NCBI GenBank assembly: GCA_036733965.1
Contig: DAIMZL010000051.1
Span: forward strand, 1 to 22,934
Source: JAEXOD01 sp937930275
Lineage (GTDB): Bacteria; Bacteroidota; Ignavibacteria; Ignavibacteriales; Melioribacteraceae
Length of the DNA stretch: 22,934 bases
Direction: 5' to 3'
The notes under the pieces were generated by a model. It was given only the letters and a program-made list of their open reading frames with translations. It searched no databases and was not told the origin of the DNA. Each line of letters opens with the position of its first letter. Positions within the stretch are counted from its first letter, which is position 1. The translations under genes and the position numbers were made by a program. This document shows positions 8,120-16,628 of the stretch, piece by piece.

Positions 8120-10501
8120 ATGTTAATTTTCAAAATCAAACACTCTCGATTATTGGGAGTAATTTTATTTCTTCTAATCGCAAGTAGCATATTTGCTACA
8201 CCCGCTTTATCGGGCACTATAAGCGGTTTTGTACATGACGAAACGAACGGAGAAGCACTTATAGGTGCTAATGTTTACATTAAAGAATTAAACACGGGAA
8301 GCACAACTAATAACAGCGGTTATTTTGTAATACCCGGACTAAAAGACGGAAATTATACTTTAGTTGTTAGTTATATCGGTTATAAAACTACCGAAATGAA
8401 AGTGGAATTAAAAGTCGGTGCAAAAACAAACTTTAAAATTCAACTTAAACCGGATGTTCTTAAAACCGGTGAGATAATAGTTACGGGAGATTCTGTAAGG
8501 ACTATTGAAAAATTGTTTATTAAACCGGTTTCTAAAATGGAGTTTTCGCAAAAGCAAATAAATGCTATTCCCAAAATGGTAGAAGCAGATTTATTACGCG
8601 CATTGCAAACTGTTCCGGGCATAACTGCACTTTCCGATTTTAGCAGTGCTTTATATGTAAGAGGAGGTACTCCGGACCAAAATTTATATTTAATTGACGG
8701 GACTGATGTTTATAATCCCGAACACGCTTTTGGTATTTTTTCTACATTTAACACAAATGCTATTAAAAAAGTTGATTTATCGAAAGGCGGATTTGGTGCA
8801 GAGTACGGAGGTCGGTTATCTTCCGTAATGGATGTTACAAATTTAGACGGGAACAGAAACAATTTCCAGGGAATTGTTAATATCAGCCTTCTTTCCGCTT
8901 CAACAACATTGCAAATGCCGATTGGCGAAATAGGTTCTGTAAGCGGCAGTTTACGCAGAACTTATATTGACCAAACTTATGCGCGTTGGGTTGATGAAAT
9001 TCCAGATTACTACTTTTATGACGGAAATTTAAAAGGATTTTTTGATTTATCCGAAAACGACAAACTAACTTTCAGCTTCTTTAAAAGTCAAGATAATTTG
9101 GATTATCGATATGATAAAGAAAAAGAATCTATGCGATTTTTATACGATTGGGGAAATACAACCGGCAGTTTAAACTGGAAACATATTTTTAATCCTCAAC
9201 TATTTGCAAGTTTTTGGGTAACATTATCACGATTTGAATCGCATTTTTCGTTTGATGATATTTATAACATGAAAGAAAAGAACTATCTTTCCGATTATGC
9301 TTTTAAGGGTGCATTAGAGTATTACTATTCAAGCAGCTTAAACTTTAAATTTGGTATTGAGCAAAAATTATTGCACGGTTTATACGAATTTTCATGGGAT
9401 AACGGACTTGTTGACATTAATAAAAACAGACAATTTACCACATCTTATTTTAGTATAAACTATAAACCTATAAAAGATTTGGATGTTGAACTCGGAATAA
9501 GACATAATTATTTTAACAGTGAAAAGAAGTATTCGGACTTTGACCCAAGATTTTCTATAAAATATAGATTAACGGATAAAAGTAATGTGAAGTTTGCAAC
9601 AGGCATTTATCATCAGTACTTAAATAGAATACCGCGCTTGTTTTTTGCAAGTATTTGGACAACGGCTGACGAATATACAAAAGGTTCCGAATCAAAGCAT
9701 TTTATATTAAGTTATCAAAGAGAGTTGGGTGATGTAGTTCAATTTGAGACAGAATTATATTATAAGACCTATAAAAATATTTACTCGTATAACACCACTT
9801 TTAATGCTACTGTTAGTCCAACGGAATTTAGCGAAAACGGTTATCCGGTATATCGCTCATCCGAAGGTTTATTTAATGAAGGGGACGGAAAATCATATGG
9901 AATTGAGTTTTTATTAAGGAAAGAAGTAGGAGCAATTACCGGTTGGATTTCTTATTCGCTTTCAAAAACTGAATATACATTTACCGATATTAATCAAGGT
10001 AATAAATTTGTTCCCCGACATGATAGAACTTCGGTTATTAATTTAGTTCTTAATAGCGATTTAAATAGCATATTTTCGGGTAAGTGGAATGAAGCTGAAG
10101 AAAATTCGGATTCAAAATGGTTGATAGGAATTAATTTTATTTATTCTACAGGTCAGCCGATTACAACTCCGGGCTCGGCTTATTATAGTAATACATTACC
10201 TGATTGGACAATGCTTGTACCCGGGAAAGAAAAAATTGACGGATATAATTTGTATCCGGCAGAAATTAACGGGTTCAAACTTCCTCCGTATATTAGAATG
10301 GACTTGAGTATAACTTACGAAAAAAATTATGCCACTTGGTCAATTGCTCCGTATTTACAAATAATTAATATCGGTAATCGTAAAAACACTTGGTTTGTTA
10401 CATATAATCAAGAATATAAAGAAGATGTGATTACCCAAAAAATAGAAAAAGTAAATATGCTTCCGTTATTGCCCAGTTTAGGCGTAACTATTAAATTTTA
10501 A
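8120..10501 (+). CDS. TonB-dependent outer-membrane receptor with carboxypeptidase-like N-terminal domain (second copy)
   Basis: This 793-residue protein has a signal peptide ending near residue 27. A CarboxypepD_reg-like domain follows at about 33-112 (SGFVHDETNGEALIGANVYI, then SYIGYKTTEMKV). The plug domain spans about 125-240, with LYVRGGTPDQNLYLIDGTDV and KGGFGAEYGGRLSSVMDV, and a long beta-barrel ends LPSLGVTIKF. Compared with the receptor at 2196-4427 it has the same domain order, the same GGxxxQNLxLxxG plug signature and the same VNMLPxLPS near the end, so the two are paralogues with diverged barrels and probably different ligands. AAGGGTG lies just before the ATG. The DUF4249 lipoprotein follows after 14 bp. 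The ligand cannot be inferred; no siderophore- or cobalamin-specific context is present. Confidence 0.9.
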   Translation: MLIFKIKHSRLLGVILFLLIASSIFATPALSGTISGFVHDETNGEALIGANVYIKELNTGSTTNNSGYFVIPGLKDGNYTLVVSYIGYKTTEMKVELKVGAKTNFKIQLKPDVLKTGEIIVTGDSVRTIEKLFIKPVSKMEFSQKQINAIPKMVEADLLRALQTVPGITALSDFSSALYVRGGTPDQNLYLIDGTDVYNPEHAFGIFSTFNTNAIKKVDLSKGGFGAEYGGRLSSVMDVTNLDGNRNNFQGIVNISLLSASTTLQMPIGEIGSVSGSLRRTYIDQTYARWVDEIPDYYFYDGNLKGFFDLSENDKLTFSFFKSQDNLDYRYDKEKESMRFLYDWGNTTGSLNWKHIFNPQLFASFWVTLSRFESHFSFDDIYNMKEKNYLSDYAFKGALEYYYSSSLNFKFGIEQKLLHGLYEFSWDNGLVDINKNRQFTTSYFSINYKPIKDLDVELGIRHNYFNSEKKYSDFDPRFSIKYRLTDKSNVKFATGIYHQYLNRIPRLFFASIWTTADEYTKGSESKHFILSYQRELGDVVQFETELYYKTYKNIYSYNTTFNATVSPTEFSENGYPVYRSSEGLFNEGDGKSYGIEFLLRKEVGAITGWISYSLSKTEYTFTDINQGNKFVPRHDRTSVINLVLNSDLNSIFSGKWNEAEENSDSKWLIGINFIYSTGQPITTPGSAYYSNTLPDWTMLVPGKEKIDGYNLYPAEINGFKLPPYIRMDLSITYEKNYATWSIAPYLQIINIGNRKNTWFVTYNQEYKEDVITQKIEKVNMLPLLPSLGVTIKF

Positions 10502-10515
10502 GTTAGGAGAACAAA

Positions 10516-11397
10516 ATGAGTTTAACAAAAAGATTTTTAGCATTTATTATTTTCGCCGTAGCTGCTTTGGTAGGTTGTGGAGACCCAAATGTTGAAATAG
10601 ATGACTCGCAGTATCAGCCTAAAATTGTGGTAGAAGGTTATTTGTTTGCCGGCGAAACCGTAAAAGATATTAAGATTTCGCGTAATTTTAGAATAGGCGA
10701 AAAAGTTACGATTGAGGGATTACGTTTAGATCCGGTAACCAATAATGTTATTGTCACTTTAAATGACATTCCTTTATCCTTTGATCCTATTACAAAATCA
10801 TATTATAACAATAATATATTTGTCGAATACAATAAGACCTACACAATAATAATTTCTGCAGTAATAAACGGTACTTCGGTAACTGCAAAATCCGTTACAA
10901 CAACACCGGCAAAAGGATTTAAATTAGTCAATAAAGATTTGGGAACAATAAGATATAATATTGACGAAGGTAAGTTTTATTATTACTCTTCTCCGGGTAC
11001 CAATTTTTATGCTTTTTCGTTTTTAGCGGATTCTGCTTCCGTAAATAACTTTATATACGATAACACATTATATCCGGGTTTAAAACCTAAAGAAGTTCAA
11101 GATAATATGAATATGTTTTATTATCAGGGAATTTTTATAACTGATATAAATTCATATCAAACAACAACTTTTACTTATAAATTACAACCGTTTGATGCTT
11201 GGTTTTACAGCAAGTATAGAGTAATTGCTTATGCAGGTGATCAAAATTTCCGCTCATACGTTTTTACGGCTAAAAACGTACAGGAATTTGATGGTAACTT
11301 TCATGAGCCGAAAATTCTGTTTGTCGGAGACGGAATCGGTGTTTTTGCTTCTGCAATCAGGGATACTGCAACTTTTACTTTAGTTCCTGCTAATTAA
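10516..11397 (+). CDS. DUF4249-family outer-membrane lipoprotein (second copy)
   Basis: This 293-residue lipoprotein has a lipobox at ALVGC (Cys21). It matches DUF4249 in the early YQPKIVVEGYLFAGETVKDI strand followed by KISRNF, the middle VTLNDIPLSFDPITKSYYN and the NKTYTIIISAVINGTSVTAK segment. Conservation with the first copy (1234-2199) is low by eye, but the layout is the same. It is the downstream partner of the receptor at 8120-10501, with a clear AGGAGA five bases before ATG. The pair is closed by the strong terminator at 11432-11470. It is likely anchored in the outer membrane next to the receptor; its exact role is unknown. Confidence 0.78.
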   Translation: MSLTKRFLAFIIFAVAALVGCGDPNVEIDDSQYQPKIVVEGYLFAGETVKDIKISRNFRIGEKVTIEGLRLDPVTNNVIVTLNDIPLSFDPITKSYYNNNIFVEYNKTYTIIISAVINGTSVTAKSVTTTPAKGFKLVNKDLGTIRYNIDEGKFYYYSSPGTNFYAFSFLADSASVNNFIYDNTLYPGLKPKEVQDNMNMFYYQGIFITDINSYQTTTFTYKLQPFDAWFYSKYRVIAYAGDQNFRSYVFTAKNVQEFDGNFHEPKILFVGDGIGVFASAIRDTATFTLVPAN

Positions 11398-11431
11398 TTA
11401 TTGGCAAATAATAAAACATACATAATTAAAA

Positions 11432-11470
11432 AAAAGAGCTTACAAGTTATTTAACCTTGTAAGCTCTTTT
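11432..11470. terminator. Strong bidirectional intrinsic terminator
   Basis: A perfect 15-bp stem (AAAAGAGCTTACAAG, 11432-11446, with CTTGTAAGCTCTTTT, 11456-11470) closes a 9-base loop. T residues follow on the plus strand, and a run of A precedes it at 11428-11435, giving a U tract to transcripts on the minus strand as well. It lies between the end of the DUF4249 gene (plus) and the end of the histidine kinase gene (minus), so it can serve both converging transcripts. Confidence 0.85.
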
Positions 11471-11645
11471 CTTATAAATATATTTAAAATATAACAACTT
11501 TTAATACTATAAACATTTAATTCGTATAAAATAAATTATTTATATTTACTTAACGTATACTATCTCAAACCTTAATTCATATTACCTAATATTTACTTGC
11601 CGGAAGGGACTATATTATATTAAGTATTTTTGAACAGACTAATTA

Positions 11646-13181
11646 TTATATTGTTGTAGCTTTTAAAAGTCTAATTGTAAATTTAGAGCCTTTTTCGGGT
11701 TCACTTTCACAGGAAATCTGTCCCCCGTTTTTTTCAATCAGTTCTTTGCATATTATTAAACCCAAGCCGCTCCCTTTTTCATTGCGTGTGCCAAGTTCGG
11801 AAACATGCAGCATCGGATTAAATAACATTCCTCTTGTTTTTTCATCCATTCCTTTCCCTTCATCAACTATACTTATTTCAATATAATCTTCTTTCTTTTC
11901 TCCGTCAATATAAATTGATTTACCGGGATATGTAAATTTTATAGCATTAGAAAGTAAATTCCTAATTATTGAAGATATCATATTTTGATCTGCATTAACA
12001 TATAGGGCTTTTTGTATGTTGTTAACTACTTTAATATTTTTATTTGCCGTATTAGCGCGTAAAATATAAATAGCTGATTCAATTACGGCATTTATGTCAA
12101 AATCTTCAAATTCGGGAATTATTGTACCTCTTTCAATCCTTGACCATTCTAATAGATTTTCCAACAAATTATAAATATTTTTTGCAGCTTCATTAATTTT
12201 TTGCGAATATGTCCTAATTTCTTCTTTAGTTAGCTCTTCAATATCTTCCACTAAATAATCGGAAAAGCCTATCAATCCGGTAAAAGGACTTCTTAAATCA
12301 TGTGCTATTATAGAAAATAATTTATCTTTGGCTTTATTTATGCTTTTTAATTCTTCTTCGCTTTCAACAAGTTGTTTATTAACTTTTGCAAGTTCTCTTA
12401 CATAATTTTTTAATTGTTGTTCGGCTTTTTTTATCTCCGTAATATCTCTTAATATTCCTCTATAAGAAACAACTTTTCCGTTTGCATCTTTATATGCAAA
12501 AGAGGTTTCTAAAACCACTAAATGTTCGCCGTTTTTTCGTTTTACTGTTAGTTCGTAATTTTTAACATATCCGGAGCTTTCAACTATAGATTTAAATTTA
12601 TCTCTATCGGCAGGATTTACATAAAGGTCGTTAACTACATCTATTTTTAATAATTCTTCTTTGCTGCTATATCCGAACATTTCCAAACCGGAATCGTTAA
12701 TATCAATTAATTTTCCATCCGGAGAACTCTCGTAAACAACATCCTTAATATCGTTAAATAACTGCCTGTATCTATCTTGAACCTCTTTTAACCTGTTTTC
12801 GGCTTTAATTTTTTCTGTTAAATCTTGTGCGCTACCTACTAAAGCTACAGGGTTTCCGGCTTCGTCTTTTACAATACCCGTACGCAGCAAAACCCAAAAT
12901 TCAGTACCGTCTTTTTTCTTATTCAGTATTTTTCCTTCCCAAGCACCGTTTAATGTTTTTGGCAAAATTTCGGTTGCAAGTAAAGGATCGCTTCTATCAG
13001 TTCGTAAAAAGGTTATATGTTTACCAATCAGTTCTTCTTTGCTATATCCGTAAGTATCCAAAAATGCTTGATTAACAAATAAAATATTATCCTGCATATC
13101 GGTTATACTTATGCATTCACTTAAACTATTAAGGGTCTGTTCTGCAATCTTTTCGTTATAAAAAGTTTCAAGTTTCGGCAA
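11646..13181 (-). CDS. Soluble PAS-PAS sensor histidine kinase
   Basis: This 511-residue protein has no signal peptide or membrane segment, so it should be cytoplasmic. PAS domain 1 is about 13-122, with a PAC-like end (GSAQDLTEKIKAENRLKE). PAS domain 2 is about 135-250, ending YRGILRDITEIKKAEQQL. A coiled linker (about 250-285) leads to the dimerisation domain with the H box SIIAHDLRSPF (phospho-acceptor His294). The ATPase domain has an N box (NLLSNAIKF, 408-416), G1 (DEGKGM, 440-445) and G2 (GSGLGL, 470-475), so all catalytic boxes are intact. The start is TTG at 13181, supported by AAAGGAG five bases upstream. No response regulator is adjacent, so the partner is unknown. It is divergent from the HD-domain gene with only about 120 bp between. 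Confidence 0.92.
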   Translation of the reverse strand: MPKLETFYNEKIAEQTLNSLSECISITDMQDNILFVNQAFLDTYGYSKEELIGKHITFLRTDRSDPLLATEILPKTLNGAWEGKILNKKKDGTEFWVLLRTGIVKDEAGNPVALVGSAQDLTEKIKAENRLKEVQDRYRQLFNDIKDVVYESSPDGKLIDINDSGLEMFGYSSKEELLKIDVVNDLYVNPADRDKFKSIVESSGYVKNYELTVKRKNGEHLVVLETSFAYKDANGKVVSYRGILRDITEIKKAEQQLKNYVRELAKVNKQLVESEEELKSINKAKDKLFSIIAHDLRSPFTGLIGFSDYLVEDIEELTKEEIRTYSQKINEAAKNIYNLLENLLEWSRIERGTIIPEFEDFDINAVIESAIYILRANTANKNIKVVNNIQKALYVNADQNMISSIIRNLLSNAIKFTYPGKSIYIDGEKKEDYIEISIVDEGKGMDEKTRGMLFNPMLHVSELGTRNEKGSGLGLIICKELIEKNGGQISCESEPEKGSKFTIRLLKATTI

Positions 13182-13186
13182 ATATG

Positions 13187-13193
13187 CTCCTTT
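13187..13193 (-). promoter_or_regulatory. Ribosome binding site for TTG start of the kinase
   Basis: On the minus strand AAAGGAG is followed by five bases and then TTG at 13181. This makes TTG the best start, since no in-frame ATG occurs at a better distance. Confidence 0.65.
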
Positions 13194-13308
13194 ATATACA
13201 AATTAGTATTAATAAAACAAATTACTCCTATTTAAATATAATAAATTAGTTGCTTTTTTCTATACTTTTTTTTACAATTATTTTAGGAATATACATTGGG
13301 TGGAATTA

Positions 13309-14454
13309 ATGAATTACAATAATTTTATAGATAACATATTGCTGGGGAATGTTCCTTATAATGAAATAAATATACTTTATAGCAACTCACGTAAAACTGC
13401 AGCTAATATAATATCCGATTCTATTATTGAAAACAACTTACAACATACAATAAGATATACCGAGAGCAGTAAAAACGAAATTACCGAAACAAGTGATAAC
13501 TTATTAACAATAAAACAGTTTAAGGAAGGCGAGCAGCAAATTGTTAGGAATAAAATCCCCACTGACGAAATATTATTTTTCTTCTATAATAAGGACTATC
13601 TTCTTGTAAAAAAACATTTTGGATTATTTTTTGACTTAAACCTAAAAAGAAAATGCGGGTTACCGTATGTTGCACATTTATATCGAGTTTCCGCAACCCT
13701 TTTTTCTCTTTTCGCTAATAGCGATAATAGACATTTTTATTCAACATTAGCTGCCATTCACGATTCATTTGAAGATATTCCCTTAAAAATTGCCAAAAAC
13801 AATCGTAATTTTAACCTTTCTGCACTATCAAAATTTATTGACGAGAATATACCTTCGGATTACATTAATGATATAATAACTATTACAAATATGTACGACT
13901 TACTACTCGGTTATACAGAAAGTTTTTTATTAAGTAAAGATATGGCTTTTTCTCCTAATAATATAGTTCCCCTTTTGGAAGAATTTTACACAAAAACCGA
14001 TTTCTTTAAACAAGAAATAATTAATTTAATTGCAGTTCTTGCAAGTATTGAATTTGATTCTGATTTTTTAAGAAATTTACGCTGGTTTACTTATATTAAT
14101 TATTATCTTCCTTCAATTGTTAACTCCTGTTTGCAGAATAACAATTTTTCGTTAATTGAATTAAAAACAATTGATTTATTAGACAACGCTTGGGGAATGA
14201 AATCGTTAGATATTACAGGAAAAATAAGACAAATTTTAAAGCGTCAAGAATTTATTAACTTAATTAAAAGCTCCGGAGTAGATTTTTGGGCAGTTAATCA
14301 TCATGTTAACGAACTTCAAAATATCACCTTACAAGATGCACGTGAATTAATAATCGAGTATCTAAGCAGTCCAAGATTAAGATTAGATTATCTTGAAACT
14401 GCGTTAAAAATCATAAAATCATTACTCCCAGTATTAACCATAAACGAAACTTAA
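13309..14454 (+). CDS. HD-domain protein resembling the RelA/SpoT hydrolase domain
   Basis: The protein has 381 residues from ATG 13309; a GTG at 13300 would add three. GGGTGG five bases before the ATG favours the ATG. Numbering from the GTG, residues 122-160 read like the metal-binding HD domain of (p)ppGpp hydrolases: LPYVAHLYRVSATL (His126), then AAIHDSFEDI (His154, Asp155, Glu158, Asp159). At 289-303 KTIDLLDNAWGMKSL aligns with the KLADRLHNMRTL segment of SpoT/RelA and supplies the last metal ligand, Asp295. All ligands are therefore present, but about 140 residues separate HD from the last Asp instead of about 66, so there is an insertion. No (p)ppGpp synthetase domain is present. The first 110 residues are unrecognised. 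A phosphohydrolase role is plausible; the substrate is inferred only. The gene overlaps the convergent glycosyltransferase gene by 4 bases. Confidence 0.72.
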   Translation: MNYNNFIDNILLGNVPYNEINILYSNSRKTAANIISDSIIENNLQHTIRYTESSKNEITETSDNLLTIKQFKEGEQQIVRNKIPTDEILFFFYNKDYLLVKKHFGLFFDLNLKRKCGLPYVAHLYRVSATLFSLFANSDNRHFYSTLAAIHDSFEDIPLKIAKNNRNFNLSALSKFIDENIPSDYINDIITITNMYDLLLGYTESFLLSKDMAFSPNNIVPLLEEFYTKTDFFKQEIINLIAVLASIEFDSDFLRNLRWFTYINYYLPSIVNSCLQNNNFSLIELKTIDLLDNAWGMKSLDITGKIRQILKRQEFINLIKSSGVDFWAVNHHVNELQNITLQDARELIIEYLSSPRLRLDYLETALKIIKSLLPVLTINET

Positions 14455-16505
14455 AGTCCGTATTTAGATTTTATCTCTCTTAAGCGTGTTCTTATATCTT
14501 TAGCTATTTCATCGTTAGGGTTACTTGTAATTGCAATCTCGATATATTTAAGAGCTTTTTCAATATCGCCTAAATAAGAGTATGTAAGCGAAAGTTTGAA
14601 ATTAGTGACATACAAATCTGGATAGAATTTTATTAATTCTTCTAAAATTTCCGCCGCTTTTTCATACTGTTTATTCTCAATTAATCTTTCGGCAAAGTCA
14701 TTTACATACTCCGCATAACCGCTAACAAAAAAATCTTTATATTCAGCAGAATGTTTAACCATTAATTCTTTGTGTATTTCATTCCATTTTTTAGTATATA
14801 TTTCTGCGTTTCGGTTTAATATATCTCTCGCTGTTTCTTCTTTATCCAAATACTTAATCTTTTTGTAAGACCCGATACTTCCGCCCCATATATGGTCGTA
14901 TGATACGCTCGGAATAATATAGCTTTTTAAGCCTGCTAATTTAATCTGTAACCCTATATCCCATTCTTCGTAATAACAGGGAGTAAACTTATTTTCAAAC
15001 TTTATTCCGTGCTTATCAAATAGTTGCATATTTACGCCAAACAAAAAGCCGCTAACGGCATCCACCGTAGAAGTTTCGGGAAATGAACCCTTATCAAAAT
15101 ACATAAAATCGGCTTTATCTTTATAACTAAAAAATGATCCTTGAGGACCAACCATTGCAGCATCCTTTCTCCATTCTATTAAGGAAGAAATTTTTTCAAC
15201 AACGTCATTTTCGATATGGATATCGGAGTTTAATATTAACGTAATGGGTGTTTCACTCATATTTAGTCCAATATTCCACGCACGGGCAACCCCGACATTT
15301 TTTTTCATTACTGCATAATTATTTATTCTTGGGTGATCTTTTATCTGATTAGCAACCGTTTCATCATTAAAAACAATTAGTAATTTCCCTTCAATTTTTT
15401 CTAAATCAGTCAATAATGTTTTAATATTGTACTTACTTGCGGGGGCATAATCTAAAACAGGAATAACAAAACTCCTTCTAAGATTATTAATTTCTTTTAA
15501 TGAAACTGTTACATTTTGTAAAGACCTTTCTCGCCATTCGCTACCTTTGGGAGTATTTTGTTTTTTACCCAGCACTACATCAACCAACTCATTTAATCTG
15601 TGTTCGTATGTATGAGCATTCAATACAACTTGCTTTCCCCTTTTAGCAATAAGTTCGCGTAGTTCGGCATTTTCAAGATAATACTTAATCGTATAATTTA
15701 TATTATCGTCTTCATAAAGAGCCAATTCTTCGGAGTGATTAAAAAACTCTTCCTGCCCGTTAGAAAAAGTAGGATCTGTTAATAAAAACGAACCAATCGA
15801 TAAAGTTTCAAACACTCTCATGTTCAAATCGTTATTTACTGCGTTATTAAACACAATTTTAGAAGAATCGAGCACCTTAGCCATATCATCCCAAAAACAT
15901 CTTTCGTAGTAAACATCGTGCTCTTCTTTCATTTTATTAAGCAAGCTTACTCTTCTTGGGTTAGCCATAGTACCGCCTACAAAACCTACGTCATAAATCT
16001 TTTTGCTACCTATTGATTTATGAATTTCGGGGTCACAACCCAATGGCAACCAAAACACATTTTTATGACCTTTTTCCGTAAAACTTGGTATATATTCTTT
16101 TTGAGCCAAAAAAATAAAATCAAAATTTTTTGCCCATTCTAATTGGTAATCTAAATTATTTAAATGTGAATCTATAAAGTACGCTGATGTAGGAATACCC
16201 ATTTTATCAATATTCTTAGGAAAATAACCAAATACCGATTCCACCCACAAATACATATCCGGTTTAGCATTATTTGGTGTTCTATCATATAAATCTTTCA
16301 TATCCGGGCTGTCACCGGTCGGTATGTTATGATCAACAATAGGAAGTTTCATGTTTTCCAAATTCCAGTCTTTAACAAGAGACTGCGAAATTTTTGGACC
16401 TATTGTAACAACATTAAAATTCTTTTTTAGTGCCCGCTCAAAATATGCTCCGGTTGTTACAGGATAGGAAGCATAAGCCAGCCAAATATTAATATTCTTA
16501 ATCAT
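14451..16505 (-). CDS. Fused CgeB-like GT / family-2 GT / TPR glycosyltransferase
   Basis: This 684-residue cytoplasmic protein has two glycosyltransferase domains and TPRs. Residues about 5-315 resemble the CgeB/Glyco_trans_1_2 type (GT-B): WLPLGCDPE at 152-160, YDVGFVGGTMANPRR at 171-185 and MRVFETLSIGSFLLTD at 229-244, the expected nucleotide-sugar-binding region. Residues about 345-580 are a family 2 GT-A domain, with KKNVGVARAWNIGLN, LNSDIHIE (Asp428 in the metal-binding position) and CYYEEWDIGLQIKLAG. Residues about 597-665 form two TPRs (NKQYEKAAEILEELIKFYP, LGDIEKALKYIEIAI). Two catalytic domains could add two sugars in succession. It is divergent from the giant TPR-glycosyltransferase beside flagellin, so flagellin glycosylation is the likely pathway. 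Surface polysaccharide synthesis is the alternative. Sugar donors are unknown. Confidence 0.85.
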   Translation of the reverse strand: MIKNINIWLAYASYPVTTGAYFERALKKNFNVVTIGPKISQSLVKDWNLENMKLPIVDHNIPTGDSPDMKDLYDRTPNNAKPDMYLWVESVFGYFPKNIDKMGIPTSAYFIDSHLNNLDYQLEWAKNFDFIFLAQKEYIPSFTEKGHKNVFWLPLGCDPEIHKSIGSKKIYDVGFVGGTMANPRRVSLLNKMKEEHDVYYERCFWDDMAKVLDSSKIVFNNAVNNDLNMRVFETLSIGSFLLTDPTFSNGQEEFFNHSEELALYEDDNINYTIKYYLENAELRELIAKRGKQVVLNAHTYEHRLNELVDVVLGKKQNTPKGSEWRERSLQNVTVSLKEINNLRRSFVIPVLDYAPASKYNIKTLLTDLEKIEGKLLIVFNDETVANQIKDHPRINNYAVMKKNVGVARAWNIGLNMSETPITLILNSDIHIENDVVEKISSLIEWRKDAAMVGPQGSFFSYKDKADFMYFDKGSFPETSTVDAVSGFLFGVNMQLFDKHGIKFENKFTPCYYEEWDIGLQIKLAGLKSYIIPSVSYDHIWGGSIGSYKKIKYLDKEETARDILNRNAEIYTKKWNEIHKELMVKHSAEYKDFFVSGYAEYVNDFAERLIENKQYEKAAEILEELIKFYPDLYVTNFKLSLTYSYLGDIEKALKYIEIAITSNPNDEIAKDIRTRLREIKSKYGL

Positions 16506-16628
16506 TATTCACCGCTACACTTTTATTCACAAAATTTATTATATTTAGTTTTGTATTAAAATTAAAAAAATATAATATAATATAAACGTATTTTTTTTAT
16601 TCTACAATATTTATTAGGGTTATATTAA
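16506..16628. promoter_or_regulatory. Divergent promoter region with tandem TATAAT elements
   Basis: These 123 bp separate two head-to-head glycosyltransferase genes and must hold both promoters. On the plus strand TTGTAT (16551-16556) is followed 19 bases later by TATAAT (16576-16581), within a TATAATATAATATAA stretch. The sequence is so AT-rich that this match could be chance. No flagellar sigma-28 consensus is evident. Confidence 0.35.

Noticed and set aside
12827..13075. 82-codon plus-strand open frame inside the histidine kinase gene
   Set aside because: It is antisense to a conserved PAS domain and shows no plausible protein features.
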